A stretch of 54,334 nt of DNA. It comes from Nocardioidaceae bacterium (GTDB lineage Bacteria; Actinomycetota; Actinomycetes; Propionibacteriales; Nocardioidaceae). The stretch spans positions 1 to 54,334 of the forward strand of contig JACCXZ010000066.1 in the NCBI GenBank assembly GCA_013696745.1, written 5' to 3'. Below, piece after piece: positions 35,262 to 44,345 of the stretch (position 1 is its first letter; each line of letters opens with the position of its first letter). The notes below the pieces were generated by a model. It did not search any database. It saw only the letters and a program-made list of their open reading frames with translations, and was not told the DNA's origin. The translations under genes were made by a program, and so were the position numbers.

Positions 35262-36964
35262 TGAAGTCCTTGCCGCTCGCCGACCCCGGGACACCGGACA
35301 CCCGTTCCCCGACGCGGTACCTGGTGTGGATCACCCGCATCCAACCCCTGACAGTGAGCGCCGCGGTGCTCGCTGGGATCGTGTGGATGACCGCTCAGGC
35401 GCTGATGCCGGCGGTCATCGGCCGGGCTATCGACAGCGGTGTCACCGAGCGCGACGTCGGACAGCTGTGGTTCTGGGCCGGCCTGCTGCTCGTGGTCGGA
35501 CTGACCCAGGCCGTCGCCGGCGTCGTGCGGCACCGGTTCTCGGTCACGCTGTGGCTGGACGCGTCGTTCCGCTCGGTGCAGCTCATCGGTCGCACCTCCG
35601 CACGCCTGGGCGCCGCATTGCCCAAGAAGGTGTCGACCGGTGAGGTCGTGAGCGTGGGAGCCAACGACATGGCCCAGATCGGCAACAGCGTGGACGCCCT
35701 CGGGCGTGCCGTGGGGTCGCTGGTGGCCTTCGTGGTGGTCGCGGTCATCCTGCTCAACACCTCGACGGTCCTCGGCCTGGTCGTGCTGCTGGGGGTCCCC
35801 CTGCTGCTCCTCGCCATCGGGCCGTTGCTCGCCCCGCTGCAGCAGCGCAACATGGCCGCCCGGGAGATGCAGGGCCAGCTCAACAACCTGGCCAGCGACA
35901 TCGTGGCCGGGCTGCGGGTGCTGCGCGGGATCGGCGGCGAGGAAGTGTTCCACCGGCGGTACCGAGAGGAGTCCCAGCGGGTGCGGGCGGCCGGCGTACG
36001 TGTCGCGAAGCTGCAGTCGCTGCTCGACGCGGCGCAGATCCTGCTGCCCGGCGCGTTCGTCGTCGTGGTGGTCTGGCTCGGTGCCCGGCTCGCGGTGGAC
36101 GGGGCCGTGACGCCCGGCGAGCTGGTGGCGTTCTACGGGTACGCCGCCTTCCTGGTGATCCCACTGCGCACGGCCACCGAGTTCGTCAACAAGGTGATCC
36201 GTGGCCGCGTCGCTGCCTCCCGACTGCTGGCCATCCTCGCCCTCCAGCCCGACTTCGAGGAGCCGGACGCGCCGGCCGCCGAGCCGCGCGGCAGCGTCCT
36301 CGTGGACTCCGGCTCCGGCTTCGTCGCGACTGCCGGGCAGCTCAGCGCCATCGTGTCCGAGCAGCCCGACCAGTCCGGAGCCGTCGCGGACCGTCTCGGC
36401 AAGTTCGCCCCCGGCCACGTCACGCTCGATGGGGTGCCACTGGCCGACCTGCCGACGCCGGTCGTCCGCCGTCGCGTCGTCGTCTCCGACACGGCGAGCA
36501 CCTTGTTCTCCGGCACCCTGCGCTCCGAGCTCGACGTGCGTGGCGAGGCGACCGACGAGCAGCTCCAGGTCGCGCTGACCGCCGCCTCGGCCGACGACGT
36601 CCTCGTCGGTCTGCCCGGCGGGCTCGACGCCACCGTCGAGGAACGCGGCCGGTCCTTCTCCGGTGGTGAGCGCCAGCGGCTGGTGCTGGCCCGCGCACTC
36701 GTAGCCGACCCGGACGTCCTCGTGCTGGTGGAGCCCACGTCGGCTGTCGACGCCCACACCGAGTCGCGGATTGCCGAGCGGCTGCGAGCCGTACGGCACG
36801 GACGTACCACCGTGGTCGTGACCACCAGCCCCTTGCTGCTCGACCGGGTGGACCGCGTCGCGTTCATCAGGGAAGGCACCGTCGTCGCCGAGGGCACCCA
36901 CCGTGAGCTGCTCGACACCACCCCGGCCTACCGCCGTGCCGTGTTCCGAGGGGAGGACGACTGA
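35261..36964 (+). CDS. ABC exporter half-transporter with degenerate nucleotide-binding domain
   Basis: The 567-residue protein has six membrane helices (about 20-300) and a C-terminal ABC domain. Most catalytic motifs of the domain are lost: the Walker A place reads SEQPDQSGAVADRL with no GKS/T, the Q-loop reads VSDTASTLFSGTL, Walker B is VLVLVEPTSAVD (Asp replaced by Val), and the H-loop His is Thr (VVVTTSPLLL). The signature FSGGERQRLVLARAL is intact. It can therefore only complete the active site of its partner, whose gene overlaps its stop by TGATG. The substrate is unknown; lipid, peptide or drug are family possibilities. Confidence 0.88.
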   Translation: MKSLPLADPGTPDTRSPTRYLVWITRIQPLTVSAAVLAGIVWMTAQALMPAVIGRAIDSGVTERDVGQLWFWAGLLLVVGLTQAVAGVVRHRFSVTLWLDASFRSVQLIGRTSARLGAALPKKVSTGEVVSVGANDMAQIGNSVDALGRAVGSLVAFVVVAVILLNTSTVLGLVVLLGVPLLLLAIGPLLAPLQQRNMAAREMQGQLNNLASDIVAGLRVLRGIGGEEVFHRRYREESQRVRAAGVRVAKLQSLLDAAQILLPGAFVVVVVWLGARLAVDGAVTPGELVAFYGYAAFLVIPLRTATEFVNKVIRGRVAASRLLAILALQPDFEEPDAPAAEPRGSVLVDSGSGFVATAGQLSAIVSEQPDQSGAVADRLGKFAPGHVTLDGVPLADLPTPVVRRRVVVSDTASTLFSGTLRSELDVRGEATDEQLQVALTAASADDVLVGLPGGLDATVEERGRSFSGGERQRLVLARALVADPDVLVLVEPTSAVDAHTESRIAERLRAVRHGRTTVVVTTSPLLLDRVDRVAFIREGTVVAEGTHRELLDTTPAYRRAVFRGEDD

Positions 36965-38751
36965 TGCAGCAGAACCTCCCGGTGGCCGACGCCGCCCAGG
37001 TGCGCCGCTACGCCGGCCAGCTGTTCCGCGCTCACCCGCGCGAGCTGAGCCTGGCGATCGGACTGCACGTGCTGGCCGCGATCAGCGGGCTCGCCGCGCC
37101 GCCTCTGATCGGCGGCCTCGTCCAGGAGGTCGCCGACGGCACCACCACCCGCCACATCGACGCGGTGGTGGCAGCGCTGGGCGCCTTCCTGCTGGTCCAG
37201 ACCGTACTGACTCGCTACGCGCGCTACCTGTCGTTCCGACTCGGCGAGAAGGTGCTGGCCGAGCTCCGCGAGCAGTTCGTGCGCGATGCACTCGCACTGC
37301 CGGTCGGCACCGTGGAACGGGCCGGCACCGGTGACCTGCTCACTCGTGCCTCGCGCGACATCGAGGCACTCGGCTGGTCGGTGCGCTTCGCGGTGCCCGA
37401 GACGATCATCGCCCTGGTCACCGCCGTGTTCACCGTGGCCGCCTCGCTGCTGGTCGGTGCCTGGGTACTGCTGCCGCTGCTGCTCGGCGTCCCCACGCTG
37501 TGGGCAGGGACCCGGTGGTACCTCCGCCGGGCCAAGGCCGGCTACCTGCGCGAGAACGCTGCGTACGCGCAGATCAACGCGACCCTCGCCGAGAACGTCG
37601 AGGGAGCCCGGACGGTCGACGCGCTGGCCATCGGAGCTCGCCGCAACGCGCGCCTCGACGGTGACATCCGGGAGTCCTACCTCGCCGAGCGCTACACGCT
37701 GTTCCTGCGCACGGTGTGGTTCCCCGTCGTCGAGATGGGCTATCTCGTGCCGACTGTCGCGACCCTGCTGTTTGGCGGCTGGCTCTACACCCAGGGCTCG
37801 GTGTCGTTGGCGGCGGTCACCACCGCGACCCTGTACGTCCAGCAGCTGATCGACCCGGTCGACCGGCTCATTTCCTGGCTCGACGAGCTGCAGGTCGGCG
37901 GCGCCGCCCTGGCCCGGATCATCGGGGTGGCCGAGGTGCCCGACGACCGACAGGTCAGCGGGCGGCGCCCGAGCGGCAAGGACATCACGGTCAGCGACGT
38001 CAGGTTCTCCTACATCGAGGGCCGCGACGTGCTGCACGGCGTCGACCTGAGCCTCGCGCCGGGTGAGCGGCTGGCGATGGTCGGACCCTCCGGAGCCGGC
38101 AAGTCGACGTTGGGACGGCTGCTCGCGGGCATCCATCCGCCGCGCACCGGTTCAGTGGAGGTCGGCGAGGTCGCGCTGACCGAGCTGCCGCTGGACGAGC
38201 TGCGCGGGCAGGTCGCCCTCGTCACCCAGGAGCACCACGTCTTCGCCGGCACGCTGCGCGACAACCTTGCCCTCGCGCTCGGTGAGAGCGGCGCGCAGGA
38301 GCAGGGCGATGCGGCCGACGCGTGGTTGCGCTCGGCCCTCGATGCCGTCGACGCGTGGGAGTGGGTGCGGGCGCTGCCCGACGTCCTGGACACGCAGGTG
38401 GGGTCGGGCGCGCACCACCTCAGCGCCGGACAGAGCCAGCAGGTGGCGCTGGCCCGGCTCGTGCTCGCGGACCCGCACACATTGGTGCTCGACGAGGCGA
38501 CCTCGCTCATCGACCCGCGTGCCGCACGTCATCTGGAGCGCTCGTTGGCGGCGGTTCTGCAGGGCCGCACGGTCATCGCGATCGCGCACCGGTTGCACAC
38601 CGCGCACGACGCCGACCGGGTGGCAGTCGTCGAGGAGGGCGTGATCTCCGAGATCGGCAGCCATGACGAGCTGGTGGCGGCCGGCGGGTCGTACGCCGCT
38701 CTGTGGCGCTCCTGGCACGGCGACGAGGCCCCCGTCCCCGCCCATCCGTGA
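36964..38751 (+). CDS. ABC exporter half-transporter, catalytic partner
   Basis: The 595-residue protein has a six-helix membrane domain (about 30-310) and a complete ABC domain: Walker A MVGPSGAGKSTLGRLLAG, Q-loop ALVTQEHHVFAGTLRDNL, signature LSAGQSQQVALARLV (second Gly changed to Ala), Walker B LVLDEATSLID and H-loop IAIAHRLHTAHDADR. With the previous protein it forms a heterodimer holding one good ATP site. The ATG overlaps the previous stop. The TGA at 38749-38751 lies inside the first unit of the repeat array, so the C-terminal AHP is repeat-encoded. Confidence 0.92.
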   Translation: MQQNLPVADAAQVRRYAGQLFRAHPRELSLAIGLHVLAAISGLAAPPLIGGLVQEVADGTTTRHIDAVVAALGAFLLVQTVLTRYARYLSFRLGEKVLAELREQFVRDALALPVGTVERAGTGDLLTRASRDIEALGWSVRFAVPETIIALVTAVFTVAASLLVGAWVLLPLLLGVPTLWAGTRWYLRRAKAGYLRENAAYAQINATLAENVEGARTVDALAIGARRNARLDGDIRESYLAERYTLFLRTVWFPVVEMGYLVPTVATLLFGGWLYTQGSVSLAAVTTATLYVQQLIDPVDRLISWLDELQVGGAALARIIGVAEVPDDRQVSGRRPSGKDITVSDVRFSYIEGRDVLHGVDLSLAPGERLAMVGPSGAGKSTLGRLLAGIHPPRTGSVEVGEVALTELPLDELRGQVALVTQEHHVFAGTLRDNLALALGESGAQEQGDAADAWLRSALDAVDAWEWVRALPDVLDTQVGSGAHHLSAGQSQQVALARLVLADPHTLVLDEATSLIDPRAARHLERSLAAVLQGRTVIAIAHRLHTAHDADRVAVVEEGVISEIGSHDELVAAGGSYAALWRSWHGDEAPVPAHP

Positions 38752-38802
38752 GTTCCACACCGCCCATCCGTGAGTTGGCGCCCCCCCGTCCGTGAGTTGG
38801 CG
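38739..38802. repeat. CATCCGTGAGTTC repeats, three units, 22-bp period
   Basis: Units beginning with CGCCCATCCGTGAGTT start at 38739 and 38761, and a third (CCCCCGTCCGTGAGTTGGCG) at 38783, exactly 22 bp apart. The first supplies the stop codon of the ABC gene; the last ends 8 bp before the convergent acylphosphatase gene end. Confidence 0.9.
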
Positions 38803-38809
38803 CCGAGCG

Positions 38810-39094
38810 TCACTCTCGTACGCTGAAGTCGGTCAGGCCGTCGGGCTCTTCCGGATGCAGGTCGACGTCCGTCACGTGGGCCCGGGGTGGACCGGAGTGG
38901 CACCACTCGACCATGTGTGCGACCGCATCCGCGTCGCCTTCGAAGACTGCTTCGACGGTGTCCTCGGCGGTGTTGCGCACCCATCCGGACACGCCCCTCG
39001 ACGCCGCCTCCTCGCTGCAGGCGTCGCGAAAGAACACGCCTTGGACCTGACCGTGGATGACGACGCGGGCCCGGTCGGTCGCTGGTGAGGTCAT
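38810..39094 (-). CDS. acyP: Acylphosphatase
   Basis: The 94-residue enzyme hydrolyses acyl phosphates. RARVVIHGQVQGVFFRDACS carries the catalytic Arg in the phosphate loop and GVSGWVRNTAEDTVEAVFEG the catalytic Asn. ATG 39094 is preceded by GGGAGGG. An upstream ATG at 39133 would add 13 residues unlike the family. It is a small housekeeping-type gene alone on its strand here. Confidence 0.93.
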   Translation of the reverse strand: MTSPATDRARVVIHGQVQGVFFRDACSEEAASRGVSGWVRNTAEDTVEAVFEGDADAVAHMVEWCHSGPPRAHVTDVDLHPEEPDGLTDFSVRE

Positions 39095-39219
39095 GCTGGC
39101 TCTGCCCTCCCGGGGGTCTGGCGGTGTGCTCACGTCAGGGTGACGCGGGCGTCCTTAGGAGGTTATCGGCAAAGGCCAGCCCTCAGCCGGTGTCGGCATC
39201 TGAGCGACGGGACTGAGCG

Positions 39220-40788
39220 TCACCGGCTCAGGGCGGTGGCACCGGTGCGACGCGGGTCGCCGGCTGCGTCCAGGCCACGGGCGGGCGTCCACACCGCGAT
39301 GCCCACGCCACCGAAGTACATCGAGTGCGGCGGCATCTCGCGAGTGGGCAGGTCCAGACCCGGAGGCACCGGCCAGTCAGCCTCGTGGTCCACCTGCTCG
39401 CCGCCCTGGACACGGACGTGTGCGCGGGGGGTGGCGACTGCGCTGACGAGCGAGACGCCGGCATTGACGTAGCCGAGCAGAGTCTGGGCGATCGCCGTCG
39501 GGATCCGGTCCGAGCCCGGTGACCCGACGGCCAGTGCTGCGCCGTCGTCACGACGCCCCACGGTCGGTGCCATCGCCGTGAGCAGGCGCGAGCCGACGGG
39601 TTCGGCGTGCGGACCGTTCGGGGTGAGCTCGGGTTCGCCGAGCGAGTTGTTGAAGCTGATCCCGGTCCCGGGAACCACCACACCGGAGTTGTACCCCGAC
39701 GAGCAGGTGATGGAGCAGGCCATGCCGTCGGCACCGACGACCGAGACGTGGGCGGTGCTCGGCGACGTGCTCAAGGACAGCTCGCCGCGGCTCACCGTGG
39801 CCATCAGCTGGTCGGCGGCCAGCCGTCGGTCCGACGCGACGTCAAGCACCCGGGCACGGTGCCCCAGCACGGCCTGCTGGGCCAGCACCAACGCTGCACG
39901 GTCCTGCTGCTGCCATCCACCGGCAGCCGGACGGTCCCCGAGCAGCGCGAGCAGCGCGGCGAGCGCGACGCCGCCGACCGCGGGGGCCGGGTTGGTCGAC
40001 ACCGTCCAGTCGGCCAACCGGATCGAGAGCGCCGGACGTACGACGGCGCGGTAGTCGGCGAGGTCTCGGGCGGTGACGAGGCCGCCCCCGGCCTGCATCT
40101 CGGCCACGATCGCCGCGGCCAGGTGGCCGGTGTAGAACGCGTCGGCACCGTCCCGGGCGATCGTCTCGAGCGAGTCGGCCAGGTGCGGGACCACGATCGT
40201 CTCACCGATCCCGTGCAGCCGGCCCTGGTCGTCGTGCAGCACAGCCCAGCTCTCGGGATGCCAGCCAAAGATGTCCTCGTGCACGTACGACAGGTAGAAG
40301 TGCGAGGCCTGCCCGTGCGGGAACCCGTCGCGGGACACGGCGATGGCCGGCCCGAGGACCTCGGCCCATGGCAAGGATCCGTTGCGCCGGTGGGCGACCT
40401 CCAGGGCCCGCACCGCACCAGGCGTGGCCACCGAGCCGTGCCCTACCACCATGGTCACGCCGCCGGCGTACCCGGTGCTGACCTGGCGCAGCCCACCTCC
40501 GAGACGCGCGGCGTCCACGCCGCGGCCCGGCATCTCCACTCCACCGTCGACCGTGACGGCGGCAGACCCGTCACCGGTGTCGATCGTCACGTACGCGGCT
40601 CCGCCGAGACTGACCAGGCCCGGCTCGGAGACCATCGTCACGACGGCTGCGGCCAACCCGGCGTCCACGGCGTTCCCGCCGGCAGCCGCGATGTCCACTG
40701 CTGCCCTGCAGGCCAGGTCGTTCGAGGCCGCAACGGCGACCGCGGTCGCGGCGGAACGACGAGCGCCCGGTGCGCTGGGATCGGACAT
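39220..40788 (-). CDS. Gamma-glutamyltransferase-family Ntn hydrolase
   Basis: The 522-residue protein has the GGT fold: DIAAAGGNAVDAGLAAAVV and GLVSLGGAAYVTI near the N-terminus, VATPGAVRALEVAHRRNGSL near 110, and the autoprocessing/nucleophile segment STAHVSVVGADGMACSITCS, where Thr is expected as new N-terminus of the small subunit; GSRLLTAMAPTVG and GSPGSDRIPTAIAQTLLGY follow. There is no signal peptide, so it may act in the cytoplasm, unlike classical secreted GGT. Glutathione is absent from most actinobacteria; another gamma-glutamyl or acyl-amide substrate is likely. Confidence 0.85.
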   Translation of the reverse strand: MSDPSAPGARRSAATAVAVAASNDLACRAAVDIAAAGGNAVDAGLAAAVVTMVSEPGLVSLGGAAYVTIDTGDGSAAVTVDGGVEMPGRGVDAARLGGGLRQVSTGYAGGVTMVVGHGSVATPGAVRALEVAHRRNGSLPWAEVLGPAIAVSRDGFPHGQASHFYLSYVHEDIFGWHPESWAVLHDDQGRLHGIGETIVVPHLADSLETIARDGADAFYTGHLAAAIVAEMQAGGGLVTARDLADYRAVVRPALSIRLADWTVSTNPAPAVGGVALAALLALLGDRPAAGGWQQQDRAALVLAQQAVLGHRARVLDVASDRRLAADQLMATVSRGELSLSTSPSTAHVSVVGADGMACSITCSSGYNSGVVVPGTGISFNNSLGEPELTPNGPHAEPVGSRLLTAMAPTVGRRDDGAALAVGSPGSDRIPTAIAQTLLGYVNAGVSLVSAVATPRAHVRVQGGEQVDHEADWPVPPGLDLPTREMPPHSMYFGGVGIAVWTPARGLDAAGDPRRTGATALSR

Positions 40789-40838
40789 GGAGCGGACGGT
40801 AGCGGAGCGGCCGACCCGGCTCACGCGCCACCCGCTGC

Positions 40839-41141
40839 TCAGTCGTCGCTGTGTCGCAGGCCGCGACGTGCGCTGAGGAGATCGATCTCGGGCCGGGTGG
40901 CGACGAGCTCCTCGATCGCATCGAGCACAGAGACGACGTGGGACCTGTCGACCGCGACGACCGCGGCCCCGATGCCGGTCCTGCGGTGCAGCTCGAGATG
41001 GTCGACCTCGGCCACCGACACGTCGAGGTGGCGCCGGACCTGCGCCAGCATCGGGCGCACGACGGACCGCTTCTGCTTCAGGGAGCGCACGTCTGCGAGC
41101 AACAGGTCGAACTCGATCCAACCGATCCACACCCCGGTCAC
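40839..41141 (-). CDS. DUF503 protein (YlxP-like)
   Basis: The 100-residue protein shows the DUF503 pattern: WIGWIEFDLLLADVRSLKQK, VRRHLDVSVAEVDHLELHRR and a C-terminal helix. The family often lies near rbfA/nusA and may have a ribosome-associated role, but here it is between a PP2C-type regulator and a GGT-like gene. GTG 41141 is chosen; a second GTG (41132) is possible. The same strand and a 19-bp gap suggest co-transcription with the upstream regulator. Confidence 0.85.
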   Translation of the reverse strand: MTGVWIGWIEFDLLLADVRSLKQKRSVVRPMLAQVRRHLDVSVAEVDHLELHRRTGIGAAVVAVDRSHVVSVLDAIEELVATRPEIDLLSARRGLRHSDD

Positions 41142-41160
41142 TGTGCCACGTACGGCTGGC

Positions 41161-43968
41161 TCAGCCGTTGGCCACCGCGTCGGAGGCTGGTTGGAAGGAT
41201 CCGACGGACGTGGCACGGGGTGGCCGCAGCCGGATGACGCAGCGGACGACCGTGCCGTCCTCGGAGCTGGTGGTGCTGACCTCGTCGCTCACGGCGCGCA
41301 CGAGGTACAGGCCACGGCCGCGTTCGCTGTCCGTCGCGGGCAATCGCCAACCAGCGGTCCGCACGTGATCGGACCCGTCACCGTCGTCGGACACCTCGAG
41401 CACCACCCGGTCACCCTCCTCGTCGAGCGTCACGCTCAGGACGGCGGTCGAGCGGGCGACGACGACGGCATTGGCGAGCAGCTCGGCCGCCACGAGCACC
41501 GGGTCGTCCACCTCGACGTCCTGCTCGACGAGCCACGCCATCAAGCCGTGGCGTGCGGCCCGGATGCCGGCCCGGTCGCCTGGACCCACCTCCCAGCGCA
41601 TACGTCCCAACGGCTGACTGGACGCCGTGCGGCGCAGCACCAGGGCCAGGCTGTCGTCGCGCCGGTCGGCCCCCTTCAGAGACCTCGCGACGAGCTCGTC
41701 GGCGAACGCTTCAGCTGGCATCATGCTGACGTCACCGGCATGACGTACGAGGTCGTCCATGCCGTCGAGGATGTTCTTGCGGGCTTCGATCAACCCGTCG
41801 GTGTACAGCACGAGCGACTCGTTGCGCCCGAGCTGTGTGGTGACGACGTTGTCGCTGCCGACCTCCGGCCACCCGATGGCACCGCCGGTGGCGGCGAGCT
41901 GCAGCACGACGCCGTCCGGGCCGACGACCAACGCCGGCGGGTGTCCTCCCGAGACGACCCGCAGTGCACCGGTGACCGGGTGGTAACGGGCCACGACGGT
42001 GGTGGCGACGAGCTCGGAGTCCTGCGCGTTCAGCAGCTCGTCCGCGCGTGCGACGACCTGATCCAGTGGCGTCCCCTCCACGGCCACCAGGCGCAGCGTG
42101 TGGATGACACTCAACGCGTCCTTGGTGGCCGCCACCCCGTGCCCGAGGACGTCGACAACCGCGACATGCAGCTCTCCGGAGGGCAGCATGTGCCAGTCGT
42201 AGAGGTCACCACCCGTGGGCGAGGATGAATCCGAGGCGACGTACGCGACGGACATCTCGGTGCCGTCGAGCTCTGGCGCAACCGGGGCGACCGCCTGCTG
42301 CAGGTGGTGCACGACGAGTCGTTGCGCCTTCTCCTGCTCGACCAGGCTGTTGAACTGCGCCTGCAGCGCCTCGTACTCGTCGGCCGGCGTGATGTCGCGT
42401 GCCACGACCACGAGCGTCGGTGCCCGACCGGAGTCCTCGCGGGTCTCGCTCCACGAGCAGGACAACCGACGGATCACGGTGGCATCCGTTGCGTCCTCGT
42501 CGTCGGCCGCTCCCTGCATCGAGGTCGGTCTGGGTCGGCGGGTGATCAGGAACTCGCGCGGCAGGTTCGGGTCACGCGTCCAGCTGGCGAAGTCCACGGC
42601 GTCCCCGTCGGGGGTACGGGCGTCGAGCAGTCGCATGGCATCCGGCCTGCCGAGCACCTCCTCCGCCGCGAGACCGGTGATCCGCTCGCATGCGGCGTTC
42701 CACGACAGCACAGTGCCGTGCTCGGCGAGGGTGAAGATCCCGTCGGAGGCGGTGCTGACGATCTGGCCAAGCTTGCGGCGCTCCTCCATCACGCTCTCCA
42801 GGAGGCGACCGCGGGCGATCGTGTGGGCGGTTTCGCGTGCCAGAGCCTCGATGACGGCCACGTCGGCCGTGGCGGTGCCCTCCAGCCCGGCCTGGTCGAA
42901 CACCACCACAGCCCCGAGGCGGCGTTGGTCGTCCAGCAGGGGGGCACACAGGCAGTCGCGCCACTGCGCTGCTGCCATCGCGGCAGCGATCTCGCCGGAG
43001 CCGTCGTCGGTCAGTCGCGAGGCCTCCTCCTGACGGGCCAGTGCCACCTCGAGGTCGGTCGAACGACGCTGCTCGAGGTTGCTCTGCTGAAGCTCAGGCC
43101 CCCGACGTACGAGCAAGTGCGTCTCGAAGGTGTCCCCGGTCATCAGGATCAACCCGGCGGCGCGGGACTCGAAGCACAGCGCCACCTCGGTGAGGTAGGA
43201 GTCGATGGCGTTGAGCGGGTGCAACGGCTCGGTGAGCACCTGGGCCGCAGCGCGCAGACCGGCCAACCGGGTCCGGTCCGCACGTGCGGCCGCGTACCCC
43301 CGGTAGGCTAGGTGGAGGATGAACAGGGGGACGGGGAACAACAGGACAGCCGTCGGGTGACCCGCGGCGCCGAGGACGAAGAGCAGCCCGATGAGCAGGT
43401 TCACCAGCCACCCGCCCACCCAGCCTGTCAGCAGGATCGGCTGCAGCCCGCGCAGCACTGCACGCAATGTCTGCCCCGAGGCGATCGTCATGACGGCGAT
43501 GATGGCTGCGTAGTTAACGACGGCCACCACTGCCAAGGCGGCGACGAGCGCTCCCAACGACTCCAGGGTGACGCCTTCGGCATCGGTGAGGCTCCAGAGA
43601 AGCACCCCGCCGAGGGCGGCGGCAAGGGTCCACTGCACTACCCCGAAGGCCCCTTTGATCAGGGTCCGTCGCAGGATCAGTGCGGCGATGCCTTGCGCCA
43701 CGGCAACAGCGAGGACCACCACGACCGGGGAGAACGTGAAGAGGACCGGAGCCAAGGTGGCCTCGAACAGGTTGTTCGAGGCGACGTTGTCACCGCGCCG
43801 GAACTTCACCCGGAGGTTCTCCGCGGCAACCATGCCAGCAGTCAGCAGCGGGAGGGCCCACCACACCGACTCCCCAGGCGGATGAGATCCGGTCCCGACA
43901 GCAAGCCCGAGGACACCGACCGTGCCGACCGCCAGAGCGGCGATGAAGGTGATGACGCGACGGTTCAC
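41161..43968 (-). CDS. Membrane PP2C (SpoIIE) phosphatase with GAF, PAS and anti-sigma kinase domains
   Basis: The 935-residue protein reads from the N-terminus: a seven-helix or so membrane sensor (about 1-235), a GAF domain (about 250-400, LTEPLHPLNAIDSYLTEVAL), a PAS domain (about 405-540, IFTLAEHGTVLSWNAACERI), a SpoIIE-type PP2C phosphatase (about 565-770, SSPTGGDLYDWHMLPSGELH, VAVVDVLGHGVAATKDAL, LVLYTDGLIEARK) and an RsbW-like HATPase (about 790-925, VAAELLANAVVVA, GRGLYLVRAVSDEV). It should act on an anti-anti-sigma factor encoded elsewhere. GTG 43968 is tentative. The membrane domain resembles that of the GGDEF-EAL protein at 45366-47711. Confidence 0.9.
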   Translation of the reverse strand: MNRRVITFIAALAVGTVGVLGLAVGTGSHPPGESVWWALPLLTAGMVAAENLRVKFRRGDNVASNNLFEATLAPVLFTFSPVVVVLAVAVAQGIAALILRRTLIKGAFGVVQWTLAAALGGVLLWSLTDAEGVTLESLGALVAALAVVAVVNYAAIIAVMTIASGQTLRAVLRGLQPILLTGWVGGWLVNLLIGLLFVLGAAGHPTAVLLFPVPLFILHLAYRGYAAARADRTRLAGLRAAAQVLTEPLHPLNAIDSYLTEVALCFESRAAGLILMTGDTFETHLLVRRGPELQQSNLEQRRSTDLEVALARQEEASRLTDDGSGEIAAAMAAAQWRDCLCAPLLDDQRRLGAVVVFDQAGLEGTATADVAVIEALARETAHTIARGRLLESVMEERRKLGQIVSTASDGIFTLAEHGTVLSWNAACERITGLAAEEVLGRPDAMRLLDARTPDGDAVDFASWTRDPNLPREFLITRRPRPTSMQGAADDEDATDATVIRRLSCSWSETREDSGRAPTLVVVARDITPADEYEALQAQFNSLVEQEKAQRLVVHHLQQAVAPVAPELDGTEMSVAYVASDSSSPTGGDLYDWHMLPSGELHVAVVDVLGHGVAATKDALSVIHTLRLVAVEGTPLDQVVARADELLNAQDSELVATTVVARYHPVTGALRVVSGGHPPALVVGPDGVVLQLAATGGAIGWPEVGSDNVVTTQLGRNESLVLYTDGLIEARKNILDGMDDLVRHAGDVSMMPAEAFADELVARSLKGADRRDDSLALVLRRTASSQPLGRMRWEVGPGDRAGIRAARHGLMAWLVEQDVEVDDPVLVAAELLANAVVVARSTAVLSVTLDEEGDRVVLEVSDDGDGSDHVRTAGWRLPATDSERGRGLYLVRAVSDEVSTTSSEDGTVVRCVIRLRPPRATSVGSFQPASDAVANG

Positions 43969-44027
43969 CCGCCGTGTGTCATCGTGTTGTTGCGACCCGT
44001 CCCGAGCAGACGGGTCGGGTCGGGAGG

Positions 44028-44204
44028 TCAATCCCAACCGACTCCACGACGGTTGTCGCTCGATCCGTCGGAAGTGCCGACGCGGTCCCAACCCACACCG
44101 AGGTTGTCATGCATGTCGGCCCCGGAGGCCGAGGCACCCGAGCCGAGCACTGCGGCGGTCGCCAGTGCCGAAGCGGCGGCCAGCATCGTCAAGCGCTTGG
44201 TCAT
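44028..44204 (-). CDS. 58-residue secreted peptide with a duplicated GVGWD motif
   Basis: ATG 44204 has a strong Shine-Dalgarno (GGAGGAACG). The protein begins with a clear signal peptide (MTKRLTMLAAASALATAAVL, Ala/Ser/Gly cleavage region to about residue 29). The mature part of about 28 residues is hydrophilic and contains GVGWD twice (LGVGWDRVG and RRGVGWD at the end). The PP2C regulator starts 59 bp downstream on the same strand. No family is recognised; a signal, lure or structural peptide are all possible. Confidence 0.75.
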   Translation of the reverse strand: MTKRLTMLAAASALATAAVLGSGASASGADMHDNLGVGWDRVGTSDGSSDNRRGVGWD

Positions 44205-44345
44205 CGTTCCTCCATCGGAGGGTGAGCAGGACAGCCACAGGCTACACGCACGAGGGTCTTCACGGGGACCCCTCGGCAATAAAAGTGACGCGTAGGCATT
44301 CTTCGGTCCCGGCACAGATCGGATGCTTGCTACATGGATGCTATT

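Noticed and set aside
35096-36901. 601-residue minus-strand open frame opposite the first ABC gene
   Set aside because: His/Gln/Asp-rich antisense composition; the plus-strand frame has membrane helices and an ABC signature.
39607-42228. 873-residue plus-strand open frame across ggt, DUF503 and the PP2C gene
   Set aside because: It spans three well-supported minus-strand genes and has no domain; a compositional shadow.
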